Source of the DNA: Bin5 sp965204525
GTDB taxonomy: Bacteria; Chloroflexota; Anaerolineae; Caldilineales; Caldilineaceae
Direction: 5' to 3'
NCBI GenBank assembly: GCA_965204525.1
Contig: OZ241994.1
Location: 806,001-870,000 of the forward strand
DNA: 64,000 nucleotides
The position numbers were made by a program, and so were the translations under genes. The notes under the pieces were generated by a model, which did not search any database, was not told the origin of the DNA, and saw only the letters and a list, made by a program, of their open reading frames with translations. Shown piece after piece: positions 30,542 through 40,196 of the stretch (positions within the stretch are counted from its first letter, which is position 1; each line of letters starts with the position of its first letter).

Positions 30542-30618
30542 TACTGCCCCGTTCTCGCGGGGATAGACCGACTTACTTAAACGGTTCGTCAATTCCCCCG
30601 CACACGCGGGGTCGTTTA
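30542..30618 (+). CRISPR. Two-repeat mini-CRISPR, predicted regulatory crRNA
   Basis: Two degenerate repeats in crRNA orientation on the + strand, opposite to the cas genes. Copy 1 (30542-30569) matches the array repeat at 22 of 28. Its 3' half GCGGGGATAGACC is perfect, giving an intact 5' crRNA handle. Copy 2 (30591-30618) keeps the CCCCGC/GCGGGG hairpin with loop ACAC but has lost the handle. The 21 bases between (30570-30590) are shorter than the 33-nt spacers of the array. The product would be a short crRNA guiding a small Cascade to 30455-30474. No strong + strand promoter was found; TTGAGA at 30476 is a weak -35 candidate. Confidence 0.85.
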
Positions 30619-30685
30619 GATCCCCCAGACCAGCTAGGCGTGCCGAGAGTCGTCTCATCCAAATTTGCGGCATCCGGTTGACCTT

Positions 30686-33463
30686 TTACACCCTGCGCAA
30701 GCCCAAGCGATCATAAAGGAAGCGCTTGTCGCTAATCGTAAATTCGAATCCATCGTCCCCAGCCCTCCAGGACACCGGCTCCTCCCCCGTCACCCCATGG
30801 ACCATGTGTCCGGGGACCACGATCTGAGGAATAGTGCAGTTGAGGGCAAAGAGGCTGGGCGCCGCCGGATCCAGCGCGATCTCAACACCCTCATCGCCCA
30901 GCCTGGTGCGGATCCTCTCTTCCACATCGGGAAACACGACATCCCGGTTCTCCTCATAGAATGAGCGGTCGCGGCGGATGATCACCTGCCGGGCGGTCTG
31001 GTGGTCGCCTATGTAGACACCCTCCATTTTGATGGCGTGCTCGCGCCAGCCCTCCCCCATCTCCTCCGTGATCGCCTCCAGTGCTTCCGGATGCGTACTG
31101 CGCTCCACCAGCGCCCGGTTCATACAGGGAATGTTCCAGGACGTGCCGTTGGCCGCGCGTTCCACCACCAGCCGCGCCGTCGCCTCCAAAATGCGCAGGT
31201 CTTCATAAACAAAGCCGTTCGGCCCCAGACCGTTCGTATCCTTCCTCCGCGTCAGCCAGGGGGACAACTCATCATCGTCGGGCATCAATACAAGGCAGGC
31301 CGGACTGCGATAATCTGCAGGTCGGCCATCGCGCGCATGGCGATGCAGACGGCCAATCCGTTGCAGCAACACATCCATTGGACAAAGATCGGTAATCAAC
31401 AGGTCGGCATCGATGTCCAAAGACTGCTCCAGCGTCTGCGTGCCGACGATGACACGCCCGCCCGGTCCGCGGCTCTTCCCGATCTGCTTCTCCACCGCCG
31501 CGTCCAGGCGGCGGCGGTCTTCAGCAGCGAAGCGGCCGTGATGCAGAGTCAGTACGCCATCGATCCCAAATAACAGATGCTGTTCACCGGGCGCGGCCCG
31601 CTCCTCCAACGCCTGCTGCGTTCGAACCGCAAAGTCGACCGTGTTGCGCACAATCAAGACCTTTGCGCCCGCCCGCGCTGCCTCCAAGCCGCGATCTGCC
31701 ACCGCGGCAAACTCCCCCATCGCCGACAGCGTCTCAACCTGGACTGCCTTGCTCCGACCGCTCTCCCCGACCGCAACCACCTTCTCCCCCTCCGCGCCGC
31801 GCGTTGTGATGGCCGGGTAGCTGACCTCCAGTGCCTCGTTCAGAGAAATGCCGTCCCCGTCGGCAAGACGGCTCGGCACAGAGAACCGCTGCCTGGCAAC
31901 CGAGCCAAGCGTGGCCGACATCAGGCAGGCATAGCCGCCGGCACCCACCTGGGCGTCCAGCAGCCCCTCAAGAACGACTCGCATATACTGATCTGAGGCA
32001 TGCACCTCATCCACAACCAGCAGATTACGGGCTAGGCAGGCCGCGCGCATATGTGCGTGCCGGACCTGCAGCGCCGCCATCATCGCCTGATCGACCGTCC
32101 CTACCGCGATCTGCGCCGCTAGGTAGCGCTTGGCGCTTTCAGCCGCCCACCGCCGCTTGATTACTGGATCGGCGGTGCTGTACTGGTCATCCCACCAGAC
32201 CTCGTAATGCGGCAGGTGCTTACCCTCCACCGCGCCCGCCCGCAGGTAGCCGGGCACCGCAAGGATCGGCTCTGGAAAATGGCCTGCTGGAAACATACTG
32301 CGAACAAAGTCTGTTACACGCTTGTGTATCTGAGAGGCCGCCGAACGGGTCGGCAGGGCAAAGTAGAGGCCGTCCACCAACCCCGCCTCATACATGCGGG
32401 CAAAGCGCCAGAGAGCCGCCTCCGTCTTGCCCGAGCCCGTCTCCGATTCGATGATAACCAGAGGTTCATCCAGCAGGAGATCCGTAACCTGCTTCTGCAT
32501 GGCGTTGGGATGGCCGTCGATATCGAACAGCGCCCCGAAGCAGGGCAGCTCCGACAAAACGCTCCGCTGCGCTTCCAGGTCCAAACCAATGGCAGAAACA
32601 GCTCTGTGGGCCCTTTCCCGTGCCGTAACGATGTAATCGTCTCGGGGCTGGTCATAAAATTTGAAGAACCGTTCATCAGAGCCGAGCCAGTCTGCCAGCG
32701 TGCAGAGGCCCAGAAACATATGCTGAAAACCGGGGGCAGCCGGCAAAGGCGCCCCTGCCGGTTCGTAGGCCGCCGGGAACCAGTCGCGTACAAGCTGGAC
32801 GGTGCGCTCAACACATTGTCGGGGGTTGAGGTTGCCGAATGGTCGCCAGGCCGCGGGGTTGGCAGCGCGATCAGACGACAAATTCAGAGGCGAGCCATGA
32901 TGTGAGAGGGCTGCGACCAACAGGCCGCTTGCGGTTGACCCACCATCATCATCCCATTCCATGATCTCGGTCGCGCTTAGAGCGTCGAAAAACCAGTCCG
33001 CCGTCTCCTCATCCTTCCACTCCAGCACAGGCACGAGATCCGTGACATGTCCCGTACGCGGCGGCTTCCTGAGCTGCGGCGGCAAATCCTCCCTCCGCCA
33101 GATTTGGGCCTGAAACCCGACATTCACCTTGCCAATGTCATGCAACGCCGCTAACACACACAATCGCGCTGCAGTGGTCCCGTCCAGGTCGCAGAGCCCG
33201 CCCGCGTGGGCCAATCGCGTCCGAATTGTCGGCTGCTGCAACAGCGCCTCAAAGCAGGCTGCCACATCGGCAAGGTGGTGCTCCAATAGATGAACGCGCT
33301 GATGATTCTGTCTATCTGACTTTCCCCAATGATATTGCGTGTATACTGGCAAGCTCTCTTTGTCCTTAGTTCTTTCTTGCAGGGAATAGAAATGTTGAGC
33401 CAAAGCATATCTCCGGCGGAATATTACCTCTTGCAAAACCAGCCGATGCCATCGTTTCTCCAA
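30686..33463 (-). CDS. cas3: CRISPR-associated helicase/nuclease Cas3
   Basis: The nuclease-helicase recruited by Cascade to degrade target DNA. An N-terminal HD nuclease domain contains VHLLEHHLADVAACF and AALHDIGKVNVGFQ. The helicase has Walker A SETGSGKTEAALW, the DEVH box in LLVVDEVHASDQYM and the QRIGRLHRH motif VI. The frame opens at a TTG (33463). A TTG at 33352 (LPVYTQYHWGKSD) lies nearer the usual Cas3 N-terminus, since YHWGK is normally within the first 15 residues, so the true start is uncertain. It is separated from cas8e by the regulatory gap and may have its own promoter. Confidence 0.95.
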   Translation of the reverse strand: MEKRWHRLVLQEVIFRRRYALAQHFYSLQERTKDKESLPVYTQYHWGKSDRQNHQRVHLLEHHLADVAACFEALLQQPTIRTRLAHAGGLCDLDGTTAARLCVLAALHDIGKVNVGFQAQIWRREDLPPQLRKPPRTGHVTDLVPVLEWKDEETADWFFDALSATEIMEWDDDGGSTASGLLVAALSHHGSPLNLSSDRAANPAAWRPFGNLNPRQCVERTVQLVRDWFPAAYEPAGAPLPAAPGFQHMFLGLCTLADWLGSDERFFKFYDQPRDDYIVTARERAHRAVSAIGLDLEAQRSVLSELPCFGALFDIDGHPNAMQKQVTDLLLDEPLVIIESETGSGKTEAALWRFARMYEAGLVDGLYFALPTRSAASQIHKRVTDFVRSMFPAGHFPEPILAVPGYLRAGAVEGKHLPHYEVWWDDQYSTADPVIKRRWAAESAKRYLAAQIAVGTVDQAMMAALQVRHAHMRAACLARNLLVVDEVHASDQYMRVVLEGLLDAQVGAGGYACLMSATLGSVARQRFSVPSRLADGDGISLNEALEVSYPAITTRGAEGEKVVAVGESGRSKAVQVETLSAMGEFAAVADRGLEAARAGAKVLIVRNTVDFAVRTQQALEERAAPGEQHLLFGIDGVLTLHHGRFAAEDRRRLDAAVEKQIGKSRGPGGRVIVGTQTLEQSLDIDADLLITDLCPMDVLLQRIGRLHRHARDGRPADYRSPACLVLMPDDDELSPWLTRRKDTNGLGPNGFVYEDLRILEATARLVVERAANGTSWNIPCMNRALVERSTHPEALEAITEEMGEGWREHAIKMEGVYIGDHQTARQVIIRRDRSFYEENRDVVFPDVEERIRTRLGDEGVEIALDPAAPSLFALNCTIPQIVVPGHMVHGVTGEEPVSWRAGDDGFEFTISDKRFLYDRLGLRRV

Positions 33464-33646
33464 TCATAGCGGCTTCATCTCGTTCGAAACTCGCTTCCGT
33501 TTTCAGAACGCCATACGGCTCTACAGAGAGAGCACTGAGTGGCTGGAGTAGAATGCGGGGCAAGCGACGCTAGGCGAATCAAGAGTTTAACAGATCTTAT
33601 CTTTGATGCAGTATACTCGCAACACTTTTTCAATTGGGACCGTGCG

Positions 33647-33805
33647 ATGAGCAATTTCTCGTGGTACTCCCTCGTCTTCTGGGTTCCCGCCAGCGTAGTT
33701 ATCTTCTGGGTGACAGTTCTTGCCGGCATCTTCATCGATTCAATTACCCGAAAGTATATCCTGGATCCCCTGGCAAGATTACTCAACAGGTTGGAAACTG
33801 CATAG
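33647..33805 (+). CDS. Possible small membrane protein
   Basis: A 52-codon frame with one or two hydrophobic segments (WYSLVFWVPASVVIFWVTVLAGIFIDSI) and a basic C-terminal tail. It is divergent from cas3. The frame can be extended to 33539. No family recognised. The weak GGGA upstream gives limited support. The rest of 33464-33913 shows nothing else. Confidence 0.3.
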   Translation: MSNFSWYSLVFWVPASVVIFWVTVLAGIFIDSITRKYILDPLARLLNRLETA

Positions 33806-33913
33806 CTTCAGCGTAGCTACTAACCCTGCGCGACCGGGAACGTCTTCGCAAAAGATGGTTATCGTTGCCGTGCTGGAGCGGCTAAAGACAACCATCGGTA
33901 TTTCGTCGGGTGA

Positions 33914-34744
33914 CTAGGGCTCGTTGACATTTGATTTATTCAGTCACATTGGCGACAATAGCAGGATGTCTACAAAGAGAATTGCCGACCATCAGTGGCA
34001 GAAACTTTACGCATTTCTGCAAGGACACTCTCGTGTGTACGCAGGCCAAGAGGGAGAGTGTCGCCGTTTCATTGAGGCAGTTTATTGGATACTGCACACC
34101 GGCGCCCAGTGGCGTGAACTGCCAGAGAGTTATGGCAAGTGGAACAGTGTATTCAAGCGCTATTCCCGTTGGGAAGAGAATGGTATCTGGGCCGACATGT
34201 TCACGCAGTTCGCCCAGGACCCAGAGATGGCAGCAGTGATGCCCGACAGTACAGCTGTACGTGCCCATATGTGCGCAGCCGGCGGCTCAAAAAAGGGGGC
34301 CCTCAGCCAGAACAGTGCCCAGGTCGGAGCCGGGGCGGATTCAGCAGCAAGATCCATCTCCTCGTCGATGCCCTTGGCCTGCCTCTGAAGTTCATAGTGA
34401 CCGCTGGTGAACGCAATGATATGACCCAAGCTGAATCGTTGCTCGCCCCCTTCGATTTTGACGCCGTCATTGCCGATAAAGGCTACGATGCCGACCCTTT
34501 GCGAGAGCTGCTCGCAGCCCAACAGGTCGAGGTGGTCATCCCCTCTCGTCGCAATCGCAAACAACCACGAGACTATGACCGAATCCGCTACCGAGAACGC
34601 AACATCGTCGAACGTTTCATCAACAACATCAAGTGGTATCGACGCATTTTCACTCGCTATGACAAACTCGCTCGACGTTACATGGCTTTCTTGCATTTCG
34701 CTTCTACTCTGATCTGGCTCAAACGAAATGTCAACGGGACCTAG
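33914..34744 (+). mobile_element. IS5-family insertion sequence (IS427-like)
   Basis: An 831-base element bounded by 19-base terminal inverted repeats, CTAGGGCTCGTTGACATTT at 33914-33932 and its partner at 34726-34744 (17 of 19 matching). CTAG at both outer edges could be a target duplication. It contains a two-frame transposase. Related ends without an intact element occur at 35201-35219, 48023-48031 and 48161-48175. Confidence 0.88.
33966..34744 (+). CDS. IS5-family transposase made by -1 frameshifting
   Basis: The first frame (33966-34388) encodes the DUF4096-type N-terminal half with DHQWQKLYAFL, YWILHTGAQWRELPESYGKWNSVF and the first catalytic Asp in MPDSTAVRAH. The second frame (within 34139-34744) encodes the DDE core, GGFSSKIHLLVDALGLPL, IADKGYDAD (second Asp) and YRERNIVERFINNIKWYR (Glu). 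They overlap at A AAA AAG (34289-34295), a canonical -1 slippery heptamer in the correct phase, so a fused transposase is expected. Both halves look intact. Confidence 0.85.
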
Positions 34745-35731
34745 TCTTCACCACTGCTTAAGCCGGGGCCGCCCCGAAGAACGTCAGGAACTCACCAACG
34801 CAATTCACTGGCTGATCGCAAAATGGAAGGATCTGCGCGGCTCCACGCCCCTGCTAAATTGCATCGACAACATGAGCCTATTGCTACGATCCACCCCAAA
34901 TCTCACCCAAAAAAACGCTTTTGAGCGGACAAAGCGGACATATTTATGAAAAAATTCATAAAAATACCCCCAATTTTCCGCCGGATCCCCCTTCACGAAT
35001 GGACCGCCATCCCCCTAGCCGAATACTGAGACACGCCATCCAGGCACAGGGCAACCCCATCTTTCTCGACCAGCGCCTCTTGAGAGCATGACTGTGGGGG
35101 CATCCCAATTGGTTTTGTTCTTGGCAACATTCAAGCGAGAAAACTCCCTATCAAGCCTGCCGGCATTCCGTTCTTGCAGAATTTTGAGCGGCCCTTCTCA
35201 AAATGTCAACGAACCCTAGTGGCCAAGGGAGTAACTGGTGTTCGAGCGGGTACTGCAACTGCCTGCCGCGCCGCAGTATCTTCGTGAGAAGTCAGTCCCG
35301 CTTCCGATCCCTGAGCCAGATCCAGGCCACAGACCCGAGAACGATAAGGATCATCCACACGCCGCAAAGATCGACCAGTGGTTCGCAACAACGAATTAAC
35401 CAGTCTTGCATTATCTTGAACGCCTATCTTAACCTTCTTCCCAGACTTCCGACCCGTTGAGAGCCGTCCCCAATGCCTTCTTCGGGGCGCAGATCCCATG
35501 GACATTGTAGTAACGCCCGGTACGCCACAACTGGCCAGCTCCGCAACTGACGAATCAGCATGATCCTTTATCGCTTACTTGGGCAGCATACCATTCCACG
35601 ACTCGAGCACGAAGAGGCAATACCGCCACAGGCCCGCGCAGCCGGCCGCAGCGTATGTCCTACCCTGTGAACTTTCAGAGACGTCTTGCGGTGCAGGACG
35701 TGGTTGTTATAAATCGGGGTGGAAAGAACGA
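34745..35731. other. IS-flanking debris, no confident gene
   Basis: Almost 1 kb without a supported gene. A minus fragment (34996-34805, FFHKYVRFVRSKAFFWVRFG) looks coding but truncated and unrecognised. A perfect hairpin TTTATGAA-AAAA-TTCATAAA lies at 34943-34962. An IS5-type end (AAATGTCAACGAACCCTAG) lies at 35201-35219 without a matching partner. The remainder up to 35731 contains short uncharacteristic frames only. Confidence 0.5.
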
Positions 35732-36613
35732 TTACGGATCGGCGCGCCGCATCACGATTACTTCATAGTGGTAAGCAGAAAAATCCTGGATGACTACCGC
35801 CTTCATCGTCCCATCCGGCGAAGTCGATTCTTCGACCAGGCGATCTGGCCATGCGCTGAATTCGACGAAGTTCGGGTTCTTTGCCTTCATCTCCGCTTCA
35901 TCCGGATGCCTTGGACCTCTCAAGACCGTCGATGAAGATGTGAAACCGTCCGGTAGCCGCTTTATCCGCTCAGGTTCGTTGCCGGTGACCGGATCATACA
36001 GCCACAAAGTATTGCCGTCTCCATAAATGCAGTTGGGGGCCCCGTCTCCCTTGCTATAGTAGAGCTTGTTGTCCCCGCTCCATCCAAGCAGCCTGTATTC
36101 GCAACTGTCATAGAGGTCTTCTATTTCGGATTGAGCACGTCTGATTGCGCCTGCCAGAGAGCTTTCGGGCCGCGTGAGCCAGTTGACCTCGTACCCTGGC
36201 GGCGGCTCGAAAGTTTCGAGTGAACTGTAGGTGCCGTAGATCGCCGGAATTGCAAATGGTGCAATCACAAGCAGAACCAATGGCACAAACGAGATTGCTC
36301 TCGCGATCCAGCCCCGTTGTGAAACAATCCAGAGAAATATGCTTAGGGCCAAGCCAACACACCAGAGGACAAAAAATGGCGTTTGACCCGCATAAAACAC
36401 CGTAGCCGGGATCATGGTGAAAATATACAGGGGCAGACCCACGACTCCTCCAACTGTGGGGGTTCTCCACAGCGGCCACAGCCAACCCAAACCATACAGA
36501 ATCCAGTCGCCATAGAGTCCCAGCAACAAGGTGACGAACAGAACCCACATCAGGATCTTCAGAAACTTGGACGGTCCTGGAAATCGATTGCCTATCGCTG
36601 AGATGTGACTCAT
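35732..36613 (-). CDS. Membrane protein with C-terminal soluble domain
   Basis: A 293-residue protein. Four hydrophobic segments fill the first half (FLKILMWVLFVTLLLG, LPLYIFTMIPATVFYAG, FFVLWCVGLALSIFLW, AISFVPLVLLVIAPFAIPAIYG). The C-terminal half is soluble, with strand-like repeats such as CEYRLLGWSGDNKLYYSKGD and GNTLWLYDPVTGNEPERIKRL, resembling a small beta-propeller or sensor domain. No family named. Stands alone between IS debris and the repeated-domain cluster. Confidence 0.7.
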   Translation of the reverse strand: MSHISAIGNRFPGPSKFLKILMWVLFVTLLLGLYGDWILYGLGWLWPLWRTPTVGGVVGLPLYIFTMIPATVFYAGQTPFFVLWCVGLALSIFLWIVSQRGWIARAISFVPLVLLVIAPFAIPAIYGTYSSLETFEPPPGYEVNWLTRPESSLAGAIRRAQSEIEDLYDSCEYRLLGWSGDNKLYYSKGDGAPNCIYGDGNTLWLYDPVTGNEPERIKRLPDGFTSSSTVLRGPRHPDEAEMKAKNPNFVEFSAWPDRLVEESTSPDGTMKAVVIQDFSAYHYEVIVMRRADP

Positions 36614-36684
36614 TGTGCCCTCCTCATAGTTTCAGGATTACGTTACTGGGGATTCGTAGTTCAGGGGGCCACTGCTGAGCGCTA

Positions 36685-36731
36685 AGATTGGTGGAGCCAT
36701 CGGAATGCGTTTCCCAGACATTCTTCCACCA
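36685..36731 (-). pseudogene. Decayed fragment of the repeated exported domain
   Basis: The minus strand here reads NVWETHSDGSTNL, matching VNVWEINPDGSTRT of the first module of the 963-residue neighbour. Surrounding sequence is not open. It is the remnant of another module or paralogue. The rest of 36614-36885 shows nothing else. Confidence 0.5.
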
Positions 36732-36885
36732 GCATCTCTGCTGTGTTCCCGTCCGCCGACATGGTCTTCACCCCGGAGATGGCATTACCGGCATTGACAT
36801 TGCAGATTTTCATTCGTACGCTGAATCCCCTAATGAGCCAACCCTCAAGGGGCTGCCCATGAGGCCGGTCAAGACCAGTAAGCTA

Positions 36886-39777
36886 TCACCCCCCGAAACC
36901 GTAATACACTGTGTTTTCAACCAGGAGTGGCATGAACGCCTCAACGGCAAGAGCCGACAGGTAAGCGGTGCAGTCATTGTCGCCTTCCGGCAACGTCTGC
37001 CATAACGTGTGGGCCACCGACATTCTGGAGTGGGAAATCTCCTCCGACCTCTTGCTCCGAATGATAGCGGCATATGCGTCGATCAGGGCGGCCAGTTCTT
37101 CTCGCCCTTCCACGCACCTGCGTTCAGATGCCGCAAACCCATTAGCGTACATCCACTCTATCCTTTCCAGCCAGTCACCGGTCCACTCGCTGTGCGACTC
37201 TACGCTGTCGCGCGTTACCGCCTCCTTTGCCCAGCTATGCAGCCATTCATCGGCTTTCACCAGATTGGGAGTGATGACCGTGACGTCTTCTCCACTGTAA
37301 TGGTCGTAGAGGGCATAGGCCGTGATCCTTGTATCCCTTTGTTCAGACTCTCCTGCCGGGTCACCCGCTGTGGACAAAACCTGGCAGGCGATCTCCTCGG
37401 AACCGTTCAGATGATCATAGGCCTCGAAGACAAGCCGCGACTCTGACGTAATGCCGGGAACGTCTCCGACGAGCGTGATCGTGTTTTCCTCAGACGACAC
37501 AGCGATGTCTATACTGTCGAGACGGGTGCCGGTGCCGTCCGCATCCATCTTCCAGGAATCGGCCTGCACAGCATCTTCAATAGGCTGGTGAACACCCCCG
37601 TCGCTGGACGGGGAGAATACGAAATGACTGGCGGACAGCGAGTACTCAGCCCCCTGCAAACCGGTCTCCCGGTTGTTGTCCACGTCTACTGACACACCCC
37701 AACTGTACTCCAACGCATCTTCTCGAACACCCTTCCTGTTGAATTCCAGCGTCTCTGGAACATCCCTGAGATGAAACACAACCGCAAGCTTCCCACTAGC
37801 TGTCAGCTTAGAGTTGACCTCGGTAATGTCCATGTATGCAGGCAGCGTCTCCGAGACCGCATCGACGACGCTCTGGCCCGGCCTGATTGCGGCCTCATCA
37901 GCACGACACGGGCTGGCGGGCAAGTCCGCGATCGACGGAACTGCATTCGATGGAACTGCACTGCTCATCGCGACGGAACCGCCAAAGTAGTCATACGCCT
38001 TGAACTGAAGCGGTGACTCTTCAGTGATCCCTGGAATCTCGCCAGAAAGCGTTATCGTGTCCTCCGCAGCAGACACCTCGATGCTGCCCTCCGCCAGAAC
38101 CCTGTTCCCCTCCCCGTCCAACCCCAGGATGCCGGCCGTGACAAAGCCCGGGTCCGTTATCTTTGCCGCCGTATTGCTGTCCTTGACAAGGGGATGCACG
38201 AAATAGCCGGCCGACAGCATGTAGTCGAATCCGCCGGAACCTGTTTCCGGGTTATTGTCTACGTCGATCGACACCGCCCAGTTGTACTCCAGCGCATGCG
38301 CCGGCACCCCTGTTCTGTCGAACGTCATCGTCGCCGGAACATCCCTGAGTTGAAAAATGACGGTCAGGGTCTCCCCGTCCAGCGCTGTCGTGACATCAAG
38401 AATATCGATGTGCCCAACCAGTTCGTCTGAAACATCATCGGGTTCAGACTGACCCGGAATCACTGCGGACCCGTCCGACGAACTCGGTAAGGGGACTGGC
38501 CGGCCCAAACTAAATGAAGAGAGACAGCCAACCTCCTCCGCACCGCCCAGGTAGTCATACACCCCGAACGCAAGCTGCGATTCCGCCGTGACTTCGGGAA
38601 TCTCTCCCGAAAGCGTCACCGTGTCCTCTTCAGCCGACACCTCGATGCGCGCCCATTCAAGAAATGTAACATCGGTTAATGTCTCTCCCGCTGACTTCAG
38701 ATGCCATGTGTTGGTTTGCAGATCGACCGCTGTGATAGCCGCACTCCGGTCGCGTCCTCTGGAGCCGCGGGAAGTAACATATATCGAGGACAGGATATAT
38801 TCGAACCCCTCAAAGCCTGTTTCCCGGTCGCCGTCCACATCGATCGATACCTCCCAACTGTACTCGGTTGCATTGTCGGGCACGCCGGTCCTTTCGAACG
38901 TAAACGTCTCTGGAACGTCCCTGAAATGAAACACGACCGTCAGTGTCTCCCCGGACAGGGAGGTGTTGATCTCCGTTACATCCAGGTGCGCGGCCAAGTC
39001 ATCTGTAGCATCGTCAGTGATGCTTTGGCCCGGCCTGACCGCTTCGTCGGTATCACACTGGCTGGACGATGGGCTTGGCCAGGCACGCATACTCCTGCTG
39101 AATGGATCATGGCACTCGATCCAGTCGGCCTCACCGGGGAACCCGGCATCATAAGCCTCAAACGCCAATCGCGATTCAGATGTAATGCCGGGAATGACGC
39201 CAACCACTGTTATCGTGTCTGCCTCGGCTGAAATCGCTGAGACGCCGTCCCTGTATGTACTGGAGGAGCCATCGGAGTGTAATTTAGTGGAGGGTGTTGT
39301 AGTCCTGGTGGAGCCATCAGGGTTTATTTCCCAGACGTTGACCTCCATCATCTCCCCGATTGGCGCGGTCGTGTCAGCGTCAGCGCCTTTGTGTGACAGG
39401 AACGCAATATGGTAGGCAGAAAGCAGTGTATCGAATCCGCCGGGGCCGGTGCTGCGGTCGTTGTCCACGTCGATCGCGACCTCCCATTTATACTCCATTC
39501 TGCCCTTGCCAAGCTCCGTTCGGTTGAACGTCAGAGTCTCCGGCAGGTCGCTGAGCTGGAAGACAACCGTCAATCTTTCCCCGGAAAGGGATGTACTGAT
39601 CTCTGTAATGTCGATATGCGCGACCGATACATCCGAGACGGCATCGGTTACGGTATCACCCGGCCTGATCGGGTCCACGGAACCGCATTGGCTGACCTCA
39701 TGCGCAATGACAGGGGTCGTCCCTGTGGCCAGCAAAAAGACAACAAGCAGGAAACGGACAAGATTCTTAATCTTCAT
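36886..39777 (-). CDS. Exported protein with four tandem beta-sandwich-like modules
   Basis: A 963-residue protein with a signal peptide (LVRFLLVVFLLATGTTPVIA). Four modules of about 190 residues begin near 34, 236, 430 and 625. Each has RPGQSxxDxVSD, HIDITEVxTSLSGETLTVVFxLRDVPETLTFNR, then EYxWxVSIDVDNDxxTGxxGFDYxLSAxxF and a closing GEIPGITxESxLxFxAYD. The acidic DVDNDxxTG turn may bind a metal. A helical C-terminal region of about 150 residues with several Cys is shared with the 830-residue paralogue. I do not recognise a named family. A GGGAGA upstream supports the ATG at 39777. Confidence 0.85.
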   Translation of the reverse strand: MKIKNLVRFLLVVFLLATGTTPVIAHEVSQCGSVDPIRPGDTVTDAVSDVSVAHIDITEISTSLSGERLTVVFQLSDLPETLTFNRTELGKGRMEYKWEVAIDVDNDRSTGPGGFDTLLSAYHIAFLSHKGADADTTAPIGEMMEVNVWEINPDGSTRTTTPSTKLHSDGSSSTYRDGVSAISAEADTITVVGVIPGITSESRLAFEAYDAGFPGEADWIECHDPFSRSMRAWPSPSSSQCDTDEAVRPGQSITDDATDDLAAHLDVTEINTSLSGETLTVVFHFRDVPETFTFERTGVPDNATEYSWEVSIDVDGDRETGFEGFEYILSSIYVTSRGSRGRDRSAAITAVDLQTNTWHLKSAGETLTDVTFLEWARIEVSAEEDTVTLSGEIPEVTAESQLAFGVYDYLGGAEEVGCLSSFSLGRPVPLPSSSDGSAVIPGQSEPDDVSDELVGHIDILDVTTALDGETLTVIFQLRDVPATMTFDRTGVPAHALEYNWAVSIDVDNNPETGSGGFDYMLSAGYFVHPLVKDSNTAAKITDPGFVTAGILGLDGEGNRVLAEGSIEVSAAEDTITLSGEIPGITEESPLQFKAYDYFGGSVAMSSAVPSNAVPSIADLPASPCRADEAAIRPGQSVVDAVSETLPAYMDITEVNSKLTASGKLAVVFHLRDVPETLEFNRKGVREDALEYSWGVSVDVDNNRETGLQGAEYSLSASHFVFSPSSDGGVHQPIEDAVQADSWKMDADGTGTRLDSIDIAVSSEENTITLVGDVPGITSESRLVFEAYDHLNGSEEIACQVLSTAGDPAGESEQRDTRITAYALYDHYSGEDVTVITPNLVKADEWLHSWAKEAVTRDSVESHSEWTGDWLERIEWMYANGFAASERRCVEGREELAALIDAYAAIIRSKRSEEISHSRMSVAHTLWQTLPEGDNDCTAYLSALAVEAFMPLLVENTVYYGFGG

Positions 39778-39899
39778 TGTTCATTCTCCCAAGGAGATAA
39801 GGGTGTTCCTATTTCAGATCCGAATAGCCTCCAAAACAGGGAGGCGTGCAAAGCTACAAAAATGCGCTGGACAGACAGCTGCCAAATCGGGTTGAACTG
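39778..39899 (-). repeat. Duplicated upstream region, copy 1
   Basis: Closely similar to 42690-42812. Both share CCTATTTCAGATCCGAAT, CTCCAAAAC, ACAAAAATGCGC and other blocks in the same order. Each copy precedes a paralogous exported protein, so gene and promoter region were duplicated together. The remaining intergenic bases to 40196 hold only a small inverted repeat (CCGTCA at 40140, TGACGG at 40153). Confidence 0.8.
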
Positions 39900-40196
39900 G
39901 ATCTCGTGTTCCGTTTTTGAAACGCCTCTCTTTCCCTTATATGAACGGCCGGCTAACGACTGACGGTTCCAATCCGGTCACAATTATGGCTGTCATGCCG
40001 GAACTCGCTTGCCCGTTGATGTCAGGGCGGCTGCGGCTGCCAGCACAGGCGGCCCAGACCCTCAGCCATCGCTGACATGAGATCCCCAGATGATCATCCC
40101 CACCCAGAATCTGGCCTGCACCCTAATTGGTGGGTTAGGCCGTCAAGTTAGGTGACGGACCTTGATTTCCTGGTTTCGTGATAGATGGAGCGGGGG

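Noticed and set aside
30487..30681. 64-codon + ORF in the cas3-cas8e gap
   Set aside because: It translates the mini-CRISPR (PRSRGDRP, PPHTRGR) and its flanks; no independent coding signal.
34943..34962. TTTATGAA/TTCATAAA hairpin as a terminator
   Set aside because: No T-run follows on either strand and no gene ends nearby.
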